A stretch of DNA of 64,000 nt from Powellomyces hirtus (GCA_025526995.1 JAHLKG010000010.1:558001-622000), one strand, 5' to 3'. Positions 21,902-31,312 are shown, counted from the stretch's first letter. Numbers and translations are program-made. The notes: a model not told the origin generated them from the letters alone.

Positions 21902-22591
21902 ATGGCTAGGGTACGTCTATGAGATCCGCGCAAATGAGGCGTAAGCTCTAACTATGTGCCAGTGTAGTTGTCAGGTTCGGGCAAAGCGAAGCAGACGGCG
22001 AGAAAGACGGGACCGCCGGTAACTGCTCCTGCGACGACCACAGCTCCTGCTGTGCCGTCGTCAGTGGTGCCCTCTGCGCCACAGGGAGGCGCACCCGCTG
22101 CGGGGTTGTCCCGAGCGGAGATTCGAACGATGTCGGCAGCGCATGCCCGACAGTTCCACCGCAAGGACCGTCAAGGGGTCCTGGAACGTCACATTGAGCA
22201 GGCGAAAGACCGGGTGAAGGACCGGGCGAGGTCTGGTACGCCTCTGGGTCGCGCACGGGCGACCGGGACGCTTGATGGACTGAGGTCCATACTAGAGGAC
22301 CGGCGGAGCCGGAAGCTGGCGGTTGGGAAGGGCGAGGATGCGGCCCAGGCGAAGAAGAGGGCTGCGGACAAGAAGTCTGTAGCGGAGGTGAAAAGGATGT
22401 GGGACATCCTGGAGCGTGAAGCTCCATATAATGATGAGGAAGAGGAGGAGGAGGAGGGGGCAGCCGAGGAGTTGGAGGGACCATCGGGTTCTTCAAGCCG
22501 ACGCTCACCCTCAAGCGATGAGGATGATGGAGGAGGGGCAGGCCCATCCTCCTTGGGAGGCATTGCTTCGGGTTCCGCAATTGCGGTGTAG
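21902..22591 (+). CDS. C3a antisense two-exon gene, 210 codons, charged/acidic protein
   Basis: Exon 1 codes only M-A-R (21902-21910). The intron is 21911-21967 (GTACGT, branch-like CTCTAAC, acceptor GTAG; 57 nt), and exon 2 is 21968-22591. The junction is phase 0 and the start context is GAGGAATGG. The protein has a Pro/Ala/Thr N-terminus, a basic helical middle (AHARQFHRKDRQ, RRSRKLAVGKG, VKRMWDILERE), then an acidic run of eight or more Glu/Asp and a Ser/Gly tail. It lies antisense to the last ~210 codons of the polyprotein. C3b retains the gene with one nonsense codon. The family is unknown. The sense frame over the same bases is Pro/Ser-rich and looks less like a folded protein. Confidence 0.62.
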
Positions 22592-25500
22592 TAGCCAAGG
22601 TAAGCCAGTGTTGTGAGTAGTTCTCCTGACATTCAGCGAGTAACACTTGAGCTCGGTGTGCTTCCGTAGACGCGCCCTCATTGCGTATCCTTTCATCAAA
22701 TATAAGAGTCCCATTCGTAATCCTCAGGACAGTGTCCTTATGTTTCACAGTGGGAAAAGGCTTTGTAAAGATGTCCGCCAGTTGATCGTCCGTATTGGTG
22801 TCGATGATTTTGATAATTTGCTTCGCGAACGAATCGCGTATAGCATGGTACCGAACGTCGATGTGTTTGGTGCGTTGGTTGATAGCCTTGGACTGAATTA
22901 AGGCCCCAGCGCTCTGATTATCGACATGGAGAGGGACCGGTCGAGATTTGTAATCCGGTTGAGGTCCCAAAACTTCCGCCAAGAGTTGGCGTAGCCATTT
23001 GGCTTCGTTGTGGCCGGTGCTGGCAGCTATATACTCCGCTTCGGTCGTACTTTGGGCGGTGCACTTCTGCTTGCTGCTTTTCCACAGAACAGGAAACCCA
23101 TTGTAAAGGGCCAAAATACCTGTAGTGGACGTCCGGTTGGTGAGTTCTCCTGCATAATCCGCATCCGTGAATACGCGTAAGCCACGCGGATCATTTCTTT
23201 CGGATGTAAACTTGAGGGCATAACCACGAGTACCCTTCAAATAGCGGAAAATGCGTTTAACGTTGTTCCAGTCGGAGTTGGTAGGTGCGGCAACGCGGCG
23301 CGCAACGTAACCGACTGCAGTGGCGATATCCCATCGCCATGTAATGGAGGCCCAAGTGAGGACCCCCACTGCTTCCTGATACATTTTCAGATTCGTGAAT
23401 GGGGTCGAATCCTCCGGTTGTTTGTTACGCGCTGACACGGCGTACGGACTGGAGACAGGATGGCAGTTGCTCATGCCGAATTGTTCGAGAGCATCGTCGA
23501 TGTACTTGACATTTGAGATTTTGAGGGTACAAACCGGAGACTCGAAGTCATACTTGTAGACGAGACCAAGGTGACTAGTGACGCGACCTTGTTCTGTAAA
23601 CTTGAACTTCGAATGTAGCTCCATTTTGCTGTTCGCCAGAATCTCCTGATCCTTCGCTGCAATCAGCAGGTCGTCGACAAAGACCATAATAAGGACCAAG
23701 TTGTTGTTCGACGGAGGTGTACGGTCGTCTGTCGCGTACTTGAAAAAGATACACGGGCATACGGAAACCGCTTCGTAGCCGAGCTTCAACAGTGCAGTCT
23801 TCAAGGTCTCATACCAAAGAAGAGGTGATTGCTTCAGGCCATAGAGAGCTTTCAGTAGCTTCAGGACCCAATTGCCTTTGGGGTGATCCGGATCTTCGAA
23901 TCCCTCAAACTGCTCGATATAGATATCCTTATCAATATCACTGTTAAGGAAGGCGGTGACAGCGTCCATACTGTGGATGTCCAGCCCGTGCTGAACACAA
24001 TACGCCAAGAAGAGGCGTAGCGCTGTGAATGGTAGCGTCGGTGAGTATGTATCACCAAAGTCGCAACCGGGTTGTTGAGAGAAGCCTTGAGCCACTGCTC
24101 TGGCTTTGAACTTGGTAAAGGTGCCATTGGGATTGACCTTCGTTCGAAAAACCCATGTTGTGCCGATCACGCGCTTGTTACGTGGACGCTTGGTGAGCTC
24201 CCATGTGCCGTTGTCGACCAGGGATTGGTACTCGATGCGTGCAGCCTTGAGAAATTCCTCCTTCTGAGGGGTTTTCATTGCTTGCTTCCATGTCATGGCG
24301 TCTTCGTTGATTGTTGCTTGAGTCCGCGCGCGGGCGGCGTATGCAGCGATGGGGTCATTTCGTCGTGTGCCGACATCGTACGCGGCGACTCGATTCTCCC
24401 AGTCATCCAATGCGGTAGTATCGAGTAGTGAAAGTCGGGACTCCCACGTAGGTTCTTGATATCCCTCCCACTTAACCAAGTACTCTTTTGTGTGCACCTT
24501 ACTGCGGCGCTCGACGATAATTGCCTCCACGGCGTATTCGACGTCATCCTCCTGACCCACCTCATCTAGGAGGTCAAGATGTGCTGGATCCTGCTGATAT
24601 TTGGGTTCGAGTCCCAAGTCTTCTTTGAAGATCACGTCTCGTGACACTTCGACCTTGTCAGTGATAGGATCCCAAACCAGATACCCCTTGGTACCTGAGG
24701 GTTGAGCATAGCCTACCAAGTAAGCCTTCTTCGCTCGATTCCCCATTTTATCACGTCCTTTGCTCGTTAGGACGGAATACGCCACGCAACCGATACGCCG
24801 GAGATGGGCGACATCAGGACGCCGGCCAAACAGTATTTCATGCGGCGTCTTCTTGTTGATGCGGTTGTACGTGAGGGAATAGATGTATCCAGCTGCTACC
24901 AGTAAAGCAGGCCGGAATCTTCGAGGTAGTTTTGTATCCGCAAAGGTGGCGCGGACCCTGTCCAGCGCCGTGCGATGCCATCGTTCGGCAATTCCGTTTT
25001 GCTGACTCGAATAGGCCGCGGACTTCTGATGAGTGATACCATTTTCCAATAGGTACTCTAGAACCTCGCCAAAGTATTCGGTGCCTCGATCCGTACGTAG
25101 AATCTTGATTTGTCGGTCAGTCTGTTTCTCAATCCAAGCCTTGTAGATGAGAAACTTGTCGAGTATGACTGCCGAATCCTTTGAAGGAATAGGGAAAACA
25201 GTCACGTATCTGGATGTGTGTTCAATGAACTCCAGCGAATAGCGTGATCCTTCGTAACCAGGGAGACGAAATGGTCCCTGTAGGTCTGAATGAATCAGCT
25301 CACAGATCTCCCTGGCTTCAGCGTTACCAAGGGAGAATGGAAGACGAGCGGCTTTTCCTAGCACGCAGGCTTCACAATCTTTGAAGTTGCTTAGATCCCC
25401 CACTACGGACCAACCGTCCGTAACCGATGCCATCTTCTCCAGGACGTGTTTGCCAACGTGTCCAAGACGAGCATGAGCGAGTGTAGGAGAGACTTCAACA

Positions 25501-27479
25501 GTGCATGCTTCTGAATCTGACCATAGACTTTCAGACAGCAGCGTACCTTGCAGGTAATACGCGTTGTTGCGGCGTACGCCTTTGGCGATTTCTTTGCCGT
25601 CTCGCGTGAAAATGACGTCTCCATTCGACTTGAAGAGCACGTCAACGCCTTGATCGTTGCATTTTGCTACCGATACAAGATCTCGTCGTAATCCTGGCAC
25701 ATGCAGGACTCCGCCCAACTCGAGCGGATTCGGATAGTCGTTTACTTCTACTCGTACTGTACCTCGAACTGTAGAGGGTAGTGATGTTTTGTCAGCAAGC
25801 ATAACAGCTCTGACATCACTGTACACGGTTGAGTGATCTAAGGTCGCTTTGTGAGGTGTCATGTGGTCCGTAGCGCCAGAGTCGATGAGGGCTTCATACG
25901 GTTGTTCTTGGCGGACCCAGACGTGTAATGCTTCCACAGCATTTGTGCTAACAGCACCATCAGACGACTGCTTCGTCTTGTTCTTCTCCATCTTGGATTT
26001 GAACTTCTTTAACACTTCGCACTCCTGTGTCCGGTGTTTAGGGTCTCCACAGGCCCAACAACTTGACTTTTGGGTTTGTCCTTTGTTTGATGGAGTAGAT
26101 TCCTTGTTCTTCTTGCCGTTTGTTGACTTCTCCCCGTGGTTCTTGCCACCCTTTTGTTTCTTAGAGGCGTCAGTGTGTGCGGCACCTGGTCGCGTATCCG
26201 TTGAGGTCCTGCTAGGCTTCTTAGCCATGTTGGCGGCGATCCTGGATGCAGCGGCCTGTAAACTGCTCAAATCAGTTATGTTTTCTTCATTAGCCTGAAC
26301 CAAGGCCGCAAGGTCTGGTGTTAGCGCGTTGATGAAGTAATCCTGAAGGACGTAATCCGGTGTTTTCGGCAGAGAGAATGCCAGCATATTAAACTGAGTG
26401 ATGTACTCATCCATGCGGCCTTTGGGACGCAATTCCCGTAGTTTCGGCAGCAAATCCCTAGTGTGGTTTTGTGGCGCGAACCGCGCCAGAAGGGCGGACC
26501 AGAGACCGGTGTTGGTTCTTCCTGAATCAACGTCTTCAAAGTCATGCCACGTCGTAATTGCGTTCCTTTTATTTGGTGAGAGCGACTGCCACCAAGTGTA
26601 TGCCCATCCTGTGAGTTTCGTAGCCACAAAATCCACGAGAAACTCGGGCGGAACCATTTCGTACTTCACAACTGTCTCGATCTTGTCGATGAACGTTCGA
26701 AGTTTGACCATATTGGCTTCCCAGTTGTAAGATCCAATATCTTTCAGCGTTCCATCCACGAAAGCCTTCGCACCTCGACTGTCGACGATTTTGGTCGTCA
26801 TGCTGTGTATGCTCGATGTCGGTGATGTAGGGCGGCGTTCAAATGGAGAACGTTGGTAGTCCTGTTGAGCTCCAATCTCCTGATTGTACTCTGTCCACGG
26901 TGCAGCAAACCCGTCGTTGCGAGTGGGTGATGGTGTGCGTACGCGCCATTGCGCCGTACGTACTTGAGGGTTGGCCGGGATATTCACATCCTGATCCATG
27001 CGCCATTTCATTTGGAGCATTTCCGTTAGTTGGGCTAGAGAATTCTCAAGCCTATCTATCCTATCCACGTCCGCCTCATGCGGGCGGACATGCACGGTGT
27101 TCGCTGATTCCCCACTTGGGAATGCCGCTGGAGTACTGTAGTTGATCGTTCTGTGATCATCTGTACTGCTTGATAGGGGACGGGTATTGACCTTGCCATT
27201 GCGTCGGTCAATGTTTCGGGTACGCCCTCCCAATGCGTCGTTGCCCTCGTTGGTGTCGACGCTCAAAGGCGTTGGCTCTGCCGGTGTATCGTTACCGGCA
27301 GATTTCCCTCCATTGTCTGGTGATGTCCATTCACCAGGCACTTGTGCGCTCTTTTTAGCGGCACGTTCTACGGCTCGTTGTAGCGTATTGGACCCTGGGG
27401 TCTGCCGACCCGTTAGGCGTCTTAACATACTACAAGTGTACCGGGGGCTCGTTTCGTTGCCTACCATTTCAGGGCTCAT
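21948..27479 (-). CDS. C3a gag-pol polyprotein (1843 aa) with a chromodomain between IN and RT
   Basis: Single uninterrupted frame. The first ATG (27479) lies inside the PBS; the next is at 27467. Gag ~1-460; CCHC CWACGDPKHRTQEC (~473); protease IDSGATDHM (~531); GAG-pre-integrase HARLGHVGKH; integrase D (IHSDLQGP, ~728), D (RTDRGTEYF), E (GIAERWHR); chromodomain VEAIIVERR...YLVKWEGYQEPTWE (~978-1026); RT from TTWVFRTKV with FVDDLL; RNase H with TEAEYIAAS and DNQSAG; then ~200 Pro/Ser-rich residues beyond the usual copia end, overlapping the antisense gene. It is the only retroelement in the window with a complete open pol. Confidence 0.9.
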   Translation of the reverse strand: MSPEMVGNETSPRYTCSMLRRLTGRQTPGSNTLQRAVERAAKKSAQVPGEWTSPDNGGKSAGNDTPAEPTPLSVDTNEGNDALGGRTRNIDRRNGKVNTRPLSSSTDDHRTINYSTPAAFPSGESANTVHVRPHEADVDRIDRLENSLAQLTEMLQMKWRMDQDVNIPANPQVRTAQWRVRTPSPTRNDGFAAPWTEYNQEIGAQQDYQRSPFERRPTSPTSSIHSMTTKIVDSRGAKAFVDGTLKDIGSYNWEANMVKLRTFIDKIETVVKYEMVPPEFLVDFVATKLTGWAYTWWQSLSPNKRNAITTWHDFEDVDSGRTNTGLWSALLARFAPQNHTRDLLPKLRELRPKGRMDEYITQFNMLAFSLPKTPDYVLQDYFINALTPDLAALVQANEENITDLSSLQAAASRIAANMAKKPSRTSTDTRPGAAHTDASKKQKGGKNHGEKSTNGKKNKESTPSNKGQTQKSSCWACGDPKHRTQECEVLKKFKSKMEKNKTKQSSDGAVSTNAVEALHVWVRQEQPYEALIDSGATDHMTPHKATLDHSTVYSDVRAVMLADKTSLPSTVRGTVRVEVNDYPNPLELGGVLHVPGLRRDLVSVAKCNDQGVDVLFKSNGDVIFTRDGKEIAKGVRRNNAYYLQGTLLSESLWSDSEACTVEVSPTLAHARLGHVGKHVLEKMASVTDGWSVVGDLSNFKDCEACVLGKAARLPFSLGNAEAREICELIHSDLQGPFRLPGYEGSRYSLEFIEHTSRYVTVFPIPSKDSAVILDKFLIYKAWIEKQTDRQIKILRTDRGTEYFGEVLEYLLENGITHQKSAAYSSQQNGIAERWHRTALDRVRATFADTKLPRRFRPALLVAAGYIYSLTYNRINKKTPHEILFGRRPDVAHLRRIGCVAYSVLTSKGRDKMGNRAKKAYLVGYAQPSGTKGYLVWDPITDKVEVSRDVIFKEDLGLEPKYQQDPAHLDLLDEVGQEDDVEYAVEAIIVERRSKVHTKEYLVKWEGYQEPTWESRLSLLDTTALDDWENRVAAYDVGTRRNDPIAAYAARARTQATINEDAMTWKQAMKTPQKEEFLKAARIEYQSLVDNGTWELTKRPRNKRVIGTTWVFRTKVNPNGTFTKFKARAVAQGFSQQPGCDFGDTYSPTLPFTALRLFLAYCVQHGLDIHSMDAVTAFLNSDIDKDIYIEQFEGFEDPDHPKGNWVLKLLKALYGLKQSPLLWYETLKTALLKLGYEAVSVCPCIFFKYATDDRTPPSNNNLVLIMVFVDDLLIAAKDQEILANSKMELHSKFKFTEQGRVTSHLGLVYKYDFESPVCTLKISNVKYIDDALEQFGMSNCHPVSSPYAVSARNKQPEDSTPFTNLKMYQEAVGVLTWASITWRWDIATAVGYVARRVAAPTNSDWNNVKRIFRYLKGTRGYALKFTSERNDPRGLRVFTDADYAGELTNRTSTTGILALYNGFPVLWKSSKQKCTAQSTTEAEYIAASTGHNEAKWLRQLLAEVLGPQPDYKSRPVPLHVDNQSAGALIQSKAINQRTKHIDVRYHAIRDSFAKQIIKIIDTNTDDQLADIFTKPFPTVKHKDTVLRITNGTLIFDERIRNEGASTEAHRAQVLLAECQENYSQHWLTLATTPQLRNPKQCLPRRMGLPLLHHPHRLRVSVGLKNPMVPPTPRLPPPPPPLPHHYMELHAPGCPTSFSPPLQTSCPQPSSSPGPHPRPSQPPASGSAGPLVWTSVHQASRSPVRDPEAYQTSPGPSPGLSPAQCDVPGPLDGPCGGTVGHALPTSFESPLGTTPQRVRLPVAQRAPLTTAQQELWSSQEQLPAVPSFSPSASLCPNLTTTLAHS

Positions 27480-27483
27480 AACC

Positions 27484-27723
27484 TGTTGGTCTGAGAGTAT
27501 CTGAGTAGATAGTTGAGGAAGCTTTAGGGTAGTTGACTGAGCAGAACAACGAAGTATCTTAATCCCGCTCTACTGGAGAAAAAGAGAAAAAGTCCCACCG
27601 ATATATTAAGTATGGAAGGAAAACTACTTATATCGGAGTTGATCACGTGGGCTCACGTGATCACGTAATACGCCCTGTGATGGCGCAGTTGTGACTCGAT
27701 GACAGAGTCTGTACGTGCTAACA
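27484..27723 (-). repeat. C3a 5' LTR
   Basis: 240 bp, partner of 21545-21784; the same CACGTG inverted repeat is present, with the loop GGCT instead of GGTT. Confidence 0.93.
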
Positions 27724-28262
27724 GTATCTCTCGTGGAGAGAGCAGGCGGGCTACGCACGCGGACGGTGCTTCCCAATGGCGATTAGTCGATTTTGCTCGA
27801 AGGCTGAGGGTCTGGCCATCGTGGTAGAACGTCATCGTTGGGAAGCCCTCTTGGTCGAAAAGCCCTCGGACGTCTAATCCCAATATGAATGGTAAACCGA
27901 GTATGACATCGACCCTGATCGGTGCGACCATGAACGGTACGGTGTCTTCCCGGTAGGTAATCTTCTCCTCGGTGAACACCGCAAGGTCCCCACAGGTCAT
28001 CTTTGTTGCACCGTAGTTTCCCGCCCTGTCACCCCACCGGACCTCCAGTGGAGTTGGAGAGGTGTAGGTCCGGAGGCCGTGCTTGGCTGCTCAAGTGTGG
28101 CTGATGATCAGGGTGTTACACCCTGTATCGATTAGGATGCGGGCAAAGTGCCCTTGTATCTTCCCGTGAACCACAAATGTCTTCCTGTGGATGCGGGGTC
28201 CCGGCCTGTCCGTGGGGATCTTGTCTTGCATCCGGGGTTGGGGTACTGAGACGGTGCAAACG
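27724..28262 (-). pseudogene. G1d protease region (truncated by C3a)
   Basis: Matches the G1c pol start: RKTFVVHGKIQGHFARILID, with DTGCNTLIIS, the aspartic protease site, then a TGA where G1c has Trp before AAKHG. The frame resumes with TYTSPTPLEVRW and the retropepsin second half (VILGLPFILGLDVRG) to SPREI, where the C3a LTR replaces it. Confidence 0.82.
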
Positions 28263-28263
28263 T

Positions 28264-29475
28264 TCAGCACCCGGAGCGAAAATCCGAGCTGTTGACGGAG
28301 CCCCCGTCGCTGACCGTGTTGTCCCCGGGCTCTTTGGTGATCTCTACAGGGGCAGCGAACGTTCTATGCTCACCGGTCTTACCTCTACCTGCTGAGCACC
28401 CACGGGCATAGTGCCCCTTGCCTCCGCAGTTGAAACATTCGTTGCGTTCACGACGTTCGTTATAGGTGATACGCTCATGGTCTGAGATCCCTTGGTGGTT
28501 GTCCGTGCCGCGCATGGGACGACCTGAGCCATAGGGGGTGTGGCGTCCCCTTTCTCGTGCTTGGTAGTTCCCTTGATGTACCTGAGCCGGCTGGACTGCA
28601 GCGTACTGGCGTCTCCTTCCGTCGGGGGTTACCCACGCGACATCGTCCGCATAGCCTCGAATCCTGTAGCATAGTAGGGCTTCGTTCTGTAGTTCGGTGA
28701 TCGGGATCTTGGTGCCATTATTCCTCATGATTGCGGCATAGCAGTGGTCCCGAATGTGCTGGCCGACATGGTTGGTCAAGAATCCCGTCAAGAAATAGTC
28801 ACACTCTTGCCTTGGGGTAAGCCGCTCCTTGTCGTCGAGCGTCGCGATCTGGGCCCGGAGGGTATTGAACTTGGCGATATACTCCGATATGCTATTAGTG
28901 AAAACCAGCCGCTTCATCTTTGCTTCTGCGGTGTTTCGTAAGTTGGCGGGGTAGAAGCGGACGCGGAGGATCCTTGTGAATTCTTTCAATGTCGTGGGCT
29001 GGTTGCCGGCATCTCTGAGCATTTGCCACCACTCGTTGGCGGTTTCCTTGAGGTACCCCGAGATGTGGTCGACGTCCCGGTGGTCCGTCCTGAAGTCGGT
29101 TGCCTCAAGGTAGCGCGTGTGGACCTTCAAGAACTCATCGACCTTCGACACCATTTCTTCACTGTTCCCTTTTCCATCGAAGTGTGTCAGCTGCTTGCGA
29201 AGGTTCTCGTGGCGTTCCTTCTCGGCTTGTATTCGTGCGCGGTTTTCTTCCGCCAGGATGATGTCGACGTGCGGTGTTGCAACCGCTGGTTGGACTGGAG
29301 TCGGAATCCTTGAGAGAAGGGCTTCGAAGCGGGCCTCTCCCATTGCGATCTGTTCCTGCAGTAGGCGTTGGGTCTCCGCCAATTGTGCAGCCAACATTGC
29401 GACGGGGTTGTCGGTCGGTGTGTCGACTTCGGCTTCTCCTACTGCCATTGGGCTGTTCCTGGTGCTACGTGCCAT
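28264..29475 (-). CDS. G1d gag (403 aa), intact
   Basis: ATG at 29475 is 28 nt downstream of the LTR. The frame covers a glutamine-rich N-terminus, a retrotransposon gag domain (EWWQMLRDAG ... IRDHCYA, ~residues 140-255) and a CCHC knuckle CFNCGGKGHYARGC (~residue 350). It would form the virus-like particle. It ends TGA four bases before the pol frame opens, in another phase, so pol must be expressed by frameshift, re-initiation or splicing. It is the only complete G1 gag here and shows what G1c lost at its 5' end. Confidence 0.9.
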   Translation of the reverse strand: MARSTRNSPMAVGEAEVDTPTDNPVAMLAAQLAETQRLLQEQIAMGEARFEALLSRIPTPVQPAVATPHVDIILAEENRARIQAEKERHENLRKQLTHFDGKGNSEEMVSKVDEFLKVHTRYLEATDFRTDHRDVDHISGYLKETANEWWQMLRDAGNQPTTLKEFTRILRVRFYPANLRNTAEAKMKRLVFTNSISEYIAKFNTLRAQIATLDDKERLTPRQECDYFLTGFLTNHVGQHIRDHCYAAIMRNNGTKIPITELQNEALLCYRIRGYADDVAWVTPDGRRRQYAAVQPAQVHQGNYQARERGRHTPYGSGRPMRGTDNHQGISDHERITYNERRERNECFNCGGKGHYARGCSAGRGKTGEHRTFAAPVEITKEPGDNTVSDGGSVNSSDFRSGC

Positions 29476-29503
29476 TGTTGTCGTCTACGGGGTGGTGCTA
29501 CCA

Positions 29504-29778
29504 TGTAATAATACTAGGTCCGTTGCCAGAGTCTAGTCTTCTATTCGGGAATTCCCTATCTCTAATTCTACTGTAAGATCCCTAAGTCTTGAATATGCCC
29601 TCGTCGGAGTATTCCTACTTTTCTTCTGGACCGCGGGGCGGTCCCGGTCACGTGATGGCCATCCGGGGCCATCCCTAATGTCTAGTACCCTTCGGGATGC
29701 TGACGCTAGCATCCATCTCGCGCGGGGCCCTTCCCAACGCGTATCTAGGCTTAGGTTGGCGAGCCACGCCTCATTACA
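29504..29778 (-). repeat. G1d 5' LTR with adjacent PBS
   Basis: 275 bp in reverse orientation. The PBS at 29503-29486 reads TGGTAGCACCACCCCGTA, complementary to a tRNA 3' end finishing ...GGTGCTACCA; the tRNA identity is not known to me. The right-flank TSD TCGGA occupies 29779-29783. Confidence 0.92.
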
Positions 29779-30152
29779 TCGGACCGTTTACCATTGCAGC
29801 CAAAGGACCTCATCCAGACACATATTGCTTAGACCTTTCCCAAAAGGTTCTCAAGGCGATCTGGCCCTATTTCCATGTTAACATACTGCGGAAGCATGTG
29901 CCCCCTATGCATCCGCTCCGCGACCAAACGCCACCTCCGCCAGAGCCGGTCCTCATCGAAGAGGAACTCGAGTACCCAGTCGAGGCAATCCTCGACGAAA
30001 CGGTAACCGGCCGAGGCCGAGTCCGCCGCCGAATGTTCCTAACCAAATACATGTGCTGGCCCGAACCCTCCTGGCAGCCCGAAGCCAATCTCAAAGACAC
30101 GGAGGCATTCGAGATATGGCGAGTCAACAATCCCCCTCTCCCGCTTAGATAG
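29778..30152 (+). pseudogene. G2 integrase C-terminus and chromodomain
   Basis: Frame continues from ATCGGA into GPFTIAAKGPHPDTY, the YFHVNILRKHVPP integrase end and a chromodomain (EYPVEAILDETV, FLTKYMCWPEPSWQPEANLKD). It ends at a stop at 30150-30152. It is the native continuation of the minus-strand integrase ending at 10214. The earlier part of the same open frame (from 29697) is only LTR sequence. Confidence 0.85.
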
Positions 30153-30434
30153 AGAACAAAGCATTAGCTCCCTGTTCAAAGGATGAAAGCCGCTAAGGAG
30201 CCGCTCCCTGTCCTGGCTATAAGCCGAACTTTACCGAGCCCGACGGGGTTTCGATGTACCAATCTACTCGACGGAGAGATTGAAGCCAGTGTAAGCCTAA
30301 GCGCTGCACCAGGAGCTGACACCATATGGGAGCTCATCCTATGGCAAGCCAGCAGCTGACGACCGCATGGGAGCTCGACCTGCGGCTCAGCAACTTCATG
30401 CCTCCTGCACTAAAGCCCAAGAGGCAAAGGGGGG

Positions 30435-31312
30435 TGTGAGATGGCCATAATGGCATATTTATACTTTACTTATTTTTCGGCTAGTAAAAAGCCATATCCC
30501 AAGTTAAGGCAGACGCGCCTCATAAGCGATTTCCCAATCCCTCATAAGCAGAACTCCCCACAAGTTTACCCCGCGGTCTCAGTACTGCGCAGCTACACTG
30601 TCATCGCTGCACTGCCATAGTCCCTAGATGATCTCCCCGTTCTCCACAAGTTAGTTAGAGACTAAGAACCCGAGAACCTCATATTTAAACGAGAAGGAAA
30701 GAACCCCCCGTAGAGGTCATCATCCATCAACACGTCAACCTCCCATCCATCTCCCTTCAATCGAAAATCACTCCTCTTTACCTTTCAATCCTCTCATTCC
30801 TCTTCCATTGCTCGAACTACAAAAAGCCTCTTCCGCCTTGAGACATAGGCTCCTCACATTGCGCATCCCATTCAACGAGGTTGTCAAAATCCGCAAAACA
30901 GTTCCTGCCGACACCAGCCAGGTGTTCTTTAACACTACAAACTGCACACCATCTCCCAAAATTGCCCCCAGCATGATCCTAGCATGACCAACTACAAAAA
31001 CGGGGGAGGGTGCCGCAGACGCAGTTACACAACAAGGAAACAGAAAGAAAGATCGGTTTCGATGCACCAGAAACCTGCTTGCGTCCAATGGACAAGGAAG
31101 GGATCCCCAACGCGGCATGGTGACTAAGAGGAACCGACGAACTACCCCTAACCTCACTATTCTACACTGACACTCCTGTCACGGGATGTTTCCTCAACCG
31201 ATCACTAGCATACGAGAATGGACAAAGAGAGCTGTTTGGCCACCGTCCACATGGATGCCACAAACGTTACGACAAGACCACATGAATTGCAGAGGTCAAG
31301 GAGGATCCCGCA
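30435..31312 (+). repeat. G2 3' LTR and following sequence; right edge not determined
   Basis: After a polypurine tract (GGCAAAGGGGGG) the sequence TGTGAGATGGCC starts the likely 3' LTR of G2. The same start, degenerate and reversed, is at about 53275. An LTR end is not visible because no intact second copy exists. I see no gene here; short open frames are not supported. At about 31313 it is abutted by C2 sequence. Confidence 0.55.

Larger units (their letters stand above)
21545..27723 (-). mobile_element. C3a: full-length Ty1/copia element with intact polyprotein, minus orientation
   Basis: 6179 bp with two 240-bp LTRs and a PBS at 27483-27470 (GGTTATGAGCCCTG). The flanks do not form a TSD: the left side is C4 RNase H (AGTTC), the right side is G1d protease (GTATC). 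Recombination between two C3 copies is the simplest explanation. The LTRs differ at about seven positions by eye, so the copy is not brand new, but the polyprotein is open. Confidence 0.92.

Noticed and set aside
29697..29777. N-terminal part of the open frame running into G2 integrase
   Set aside because: It is a reading of the G1d LTR, joined only by the insertion boundary.
30768..31157. 129-codon minus-strand frame in the G2 3' region
   Set aside because: No domain, and the corresponding region in the relic at 52.9-53.9 kb is not conserved as coding.
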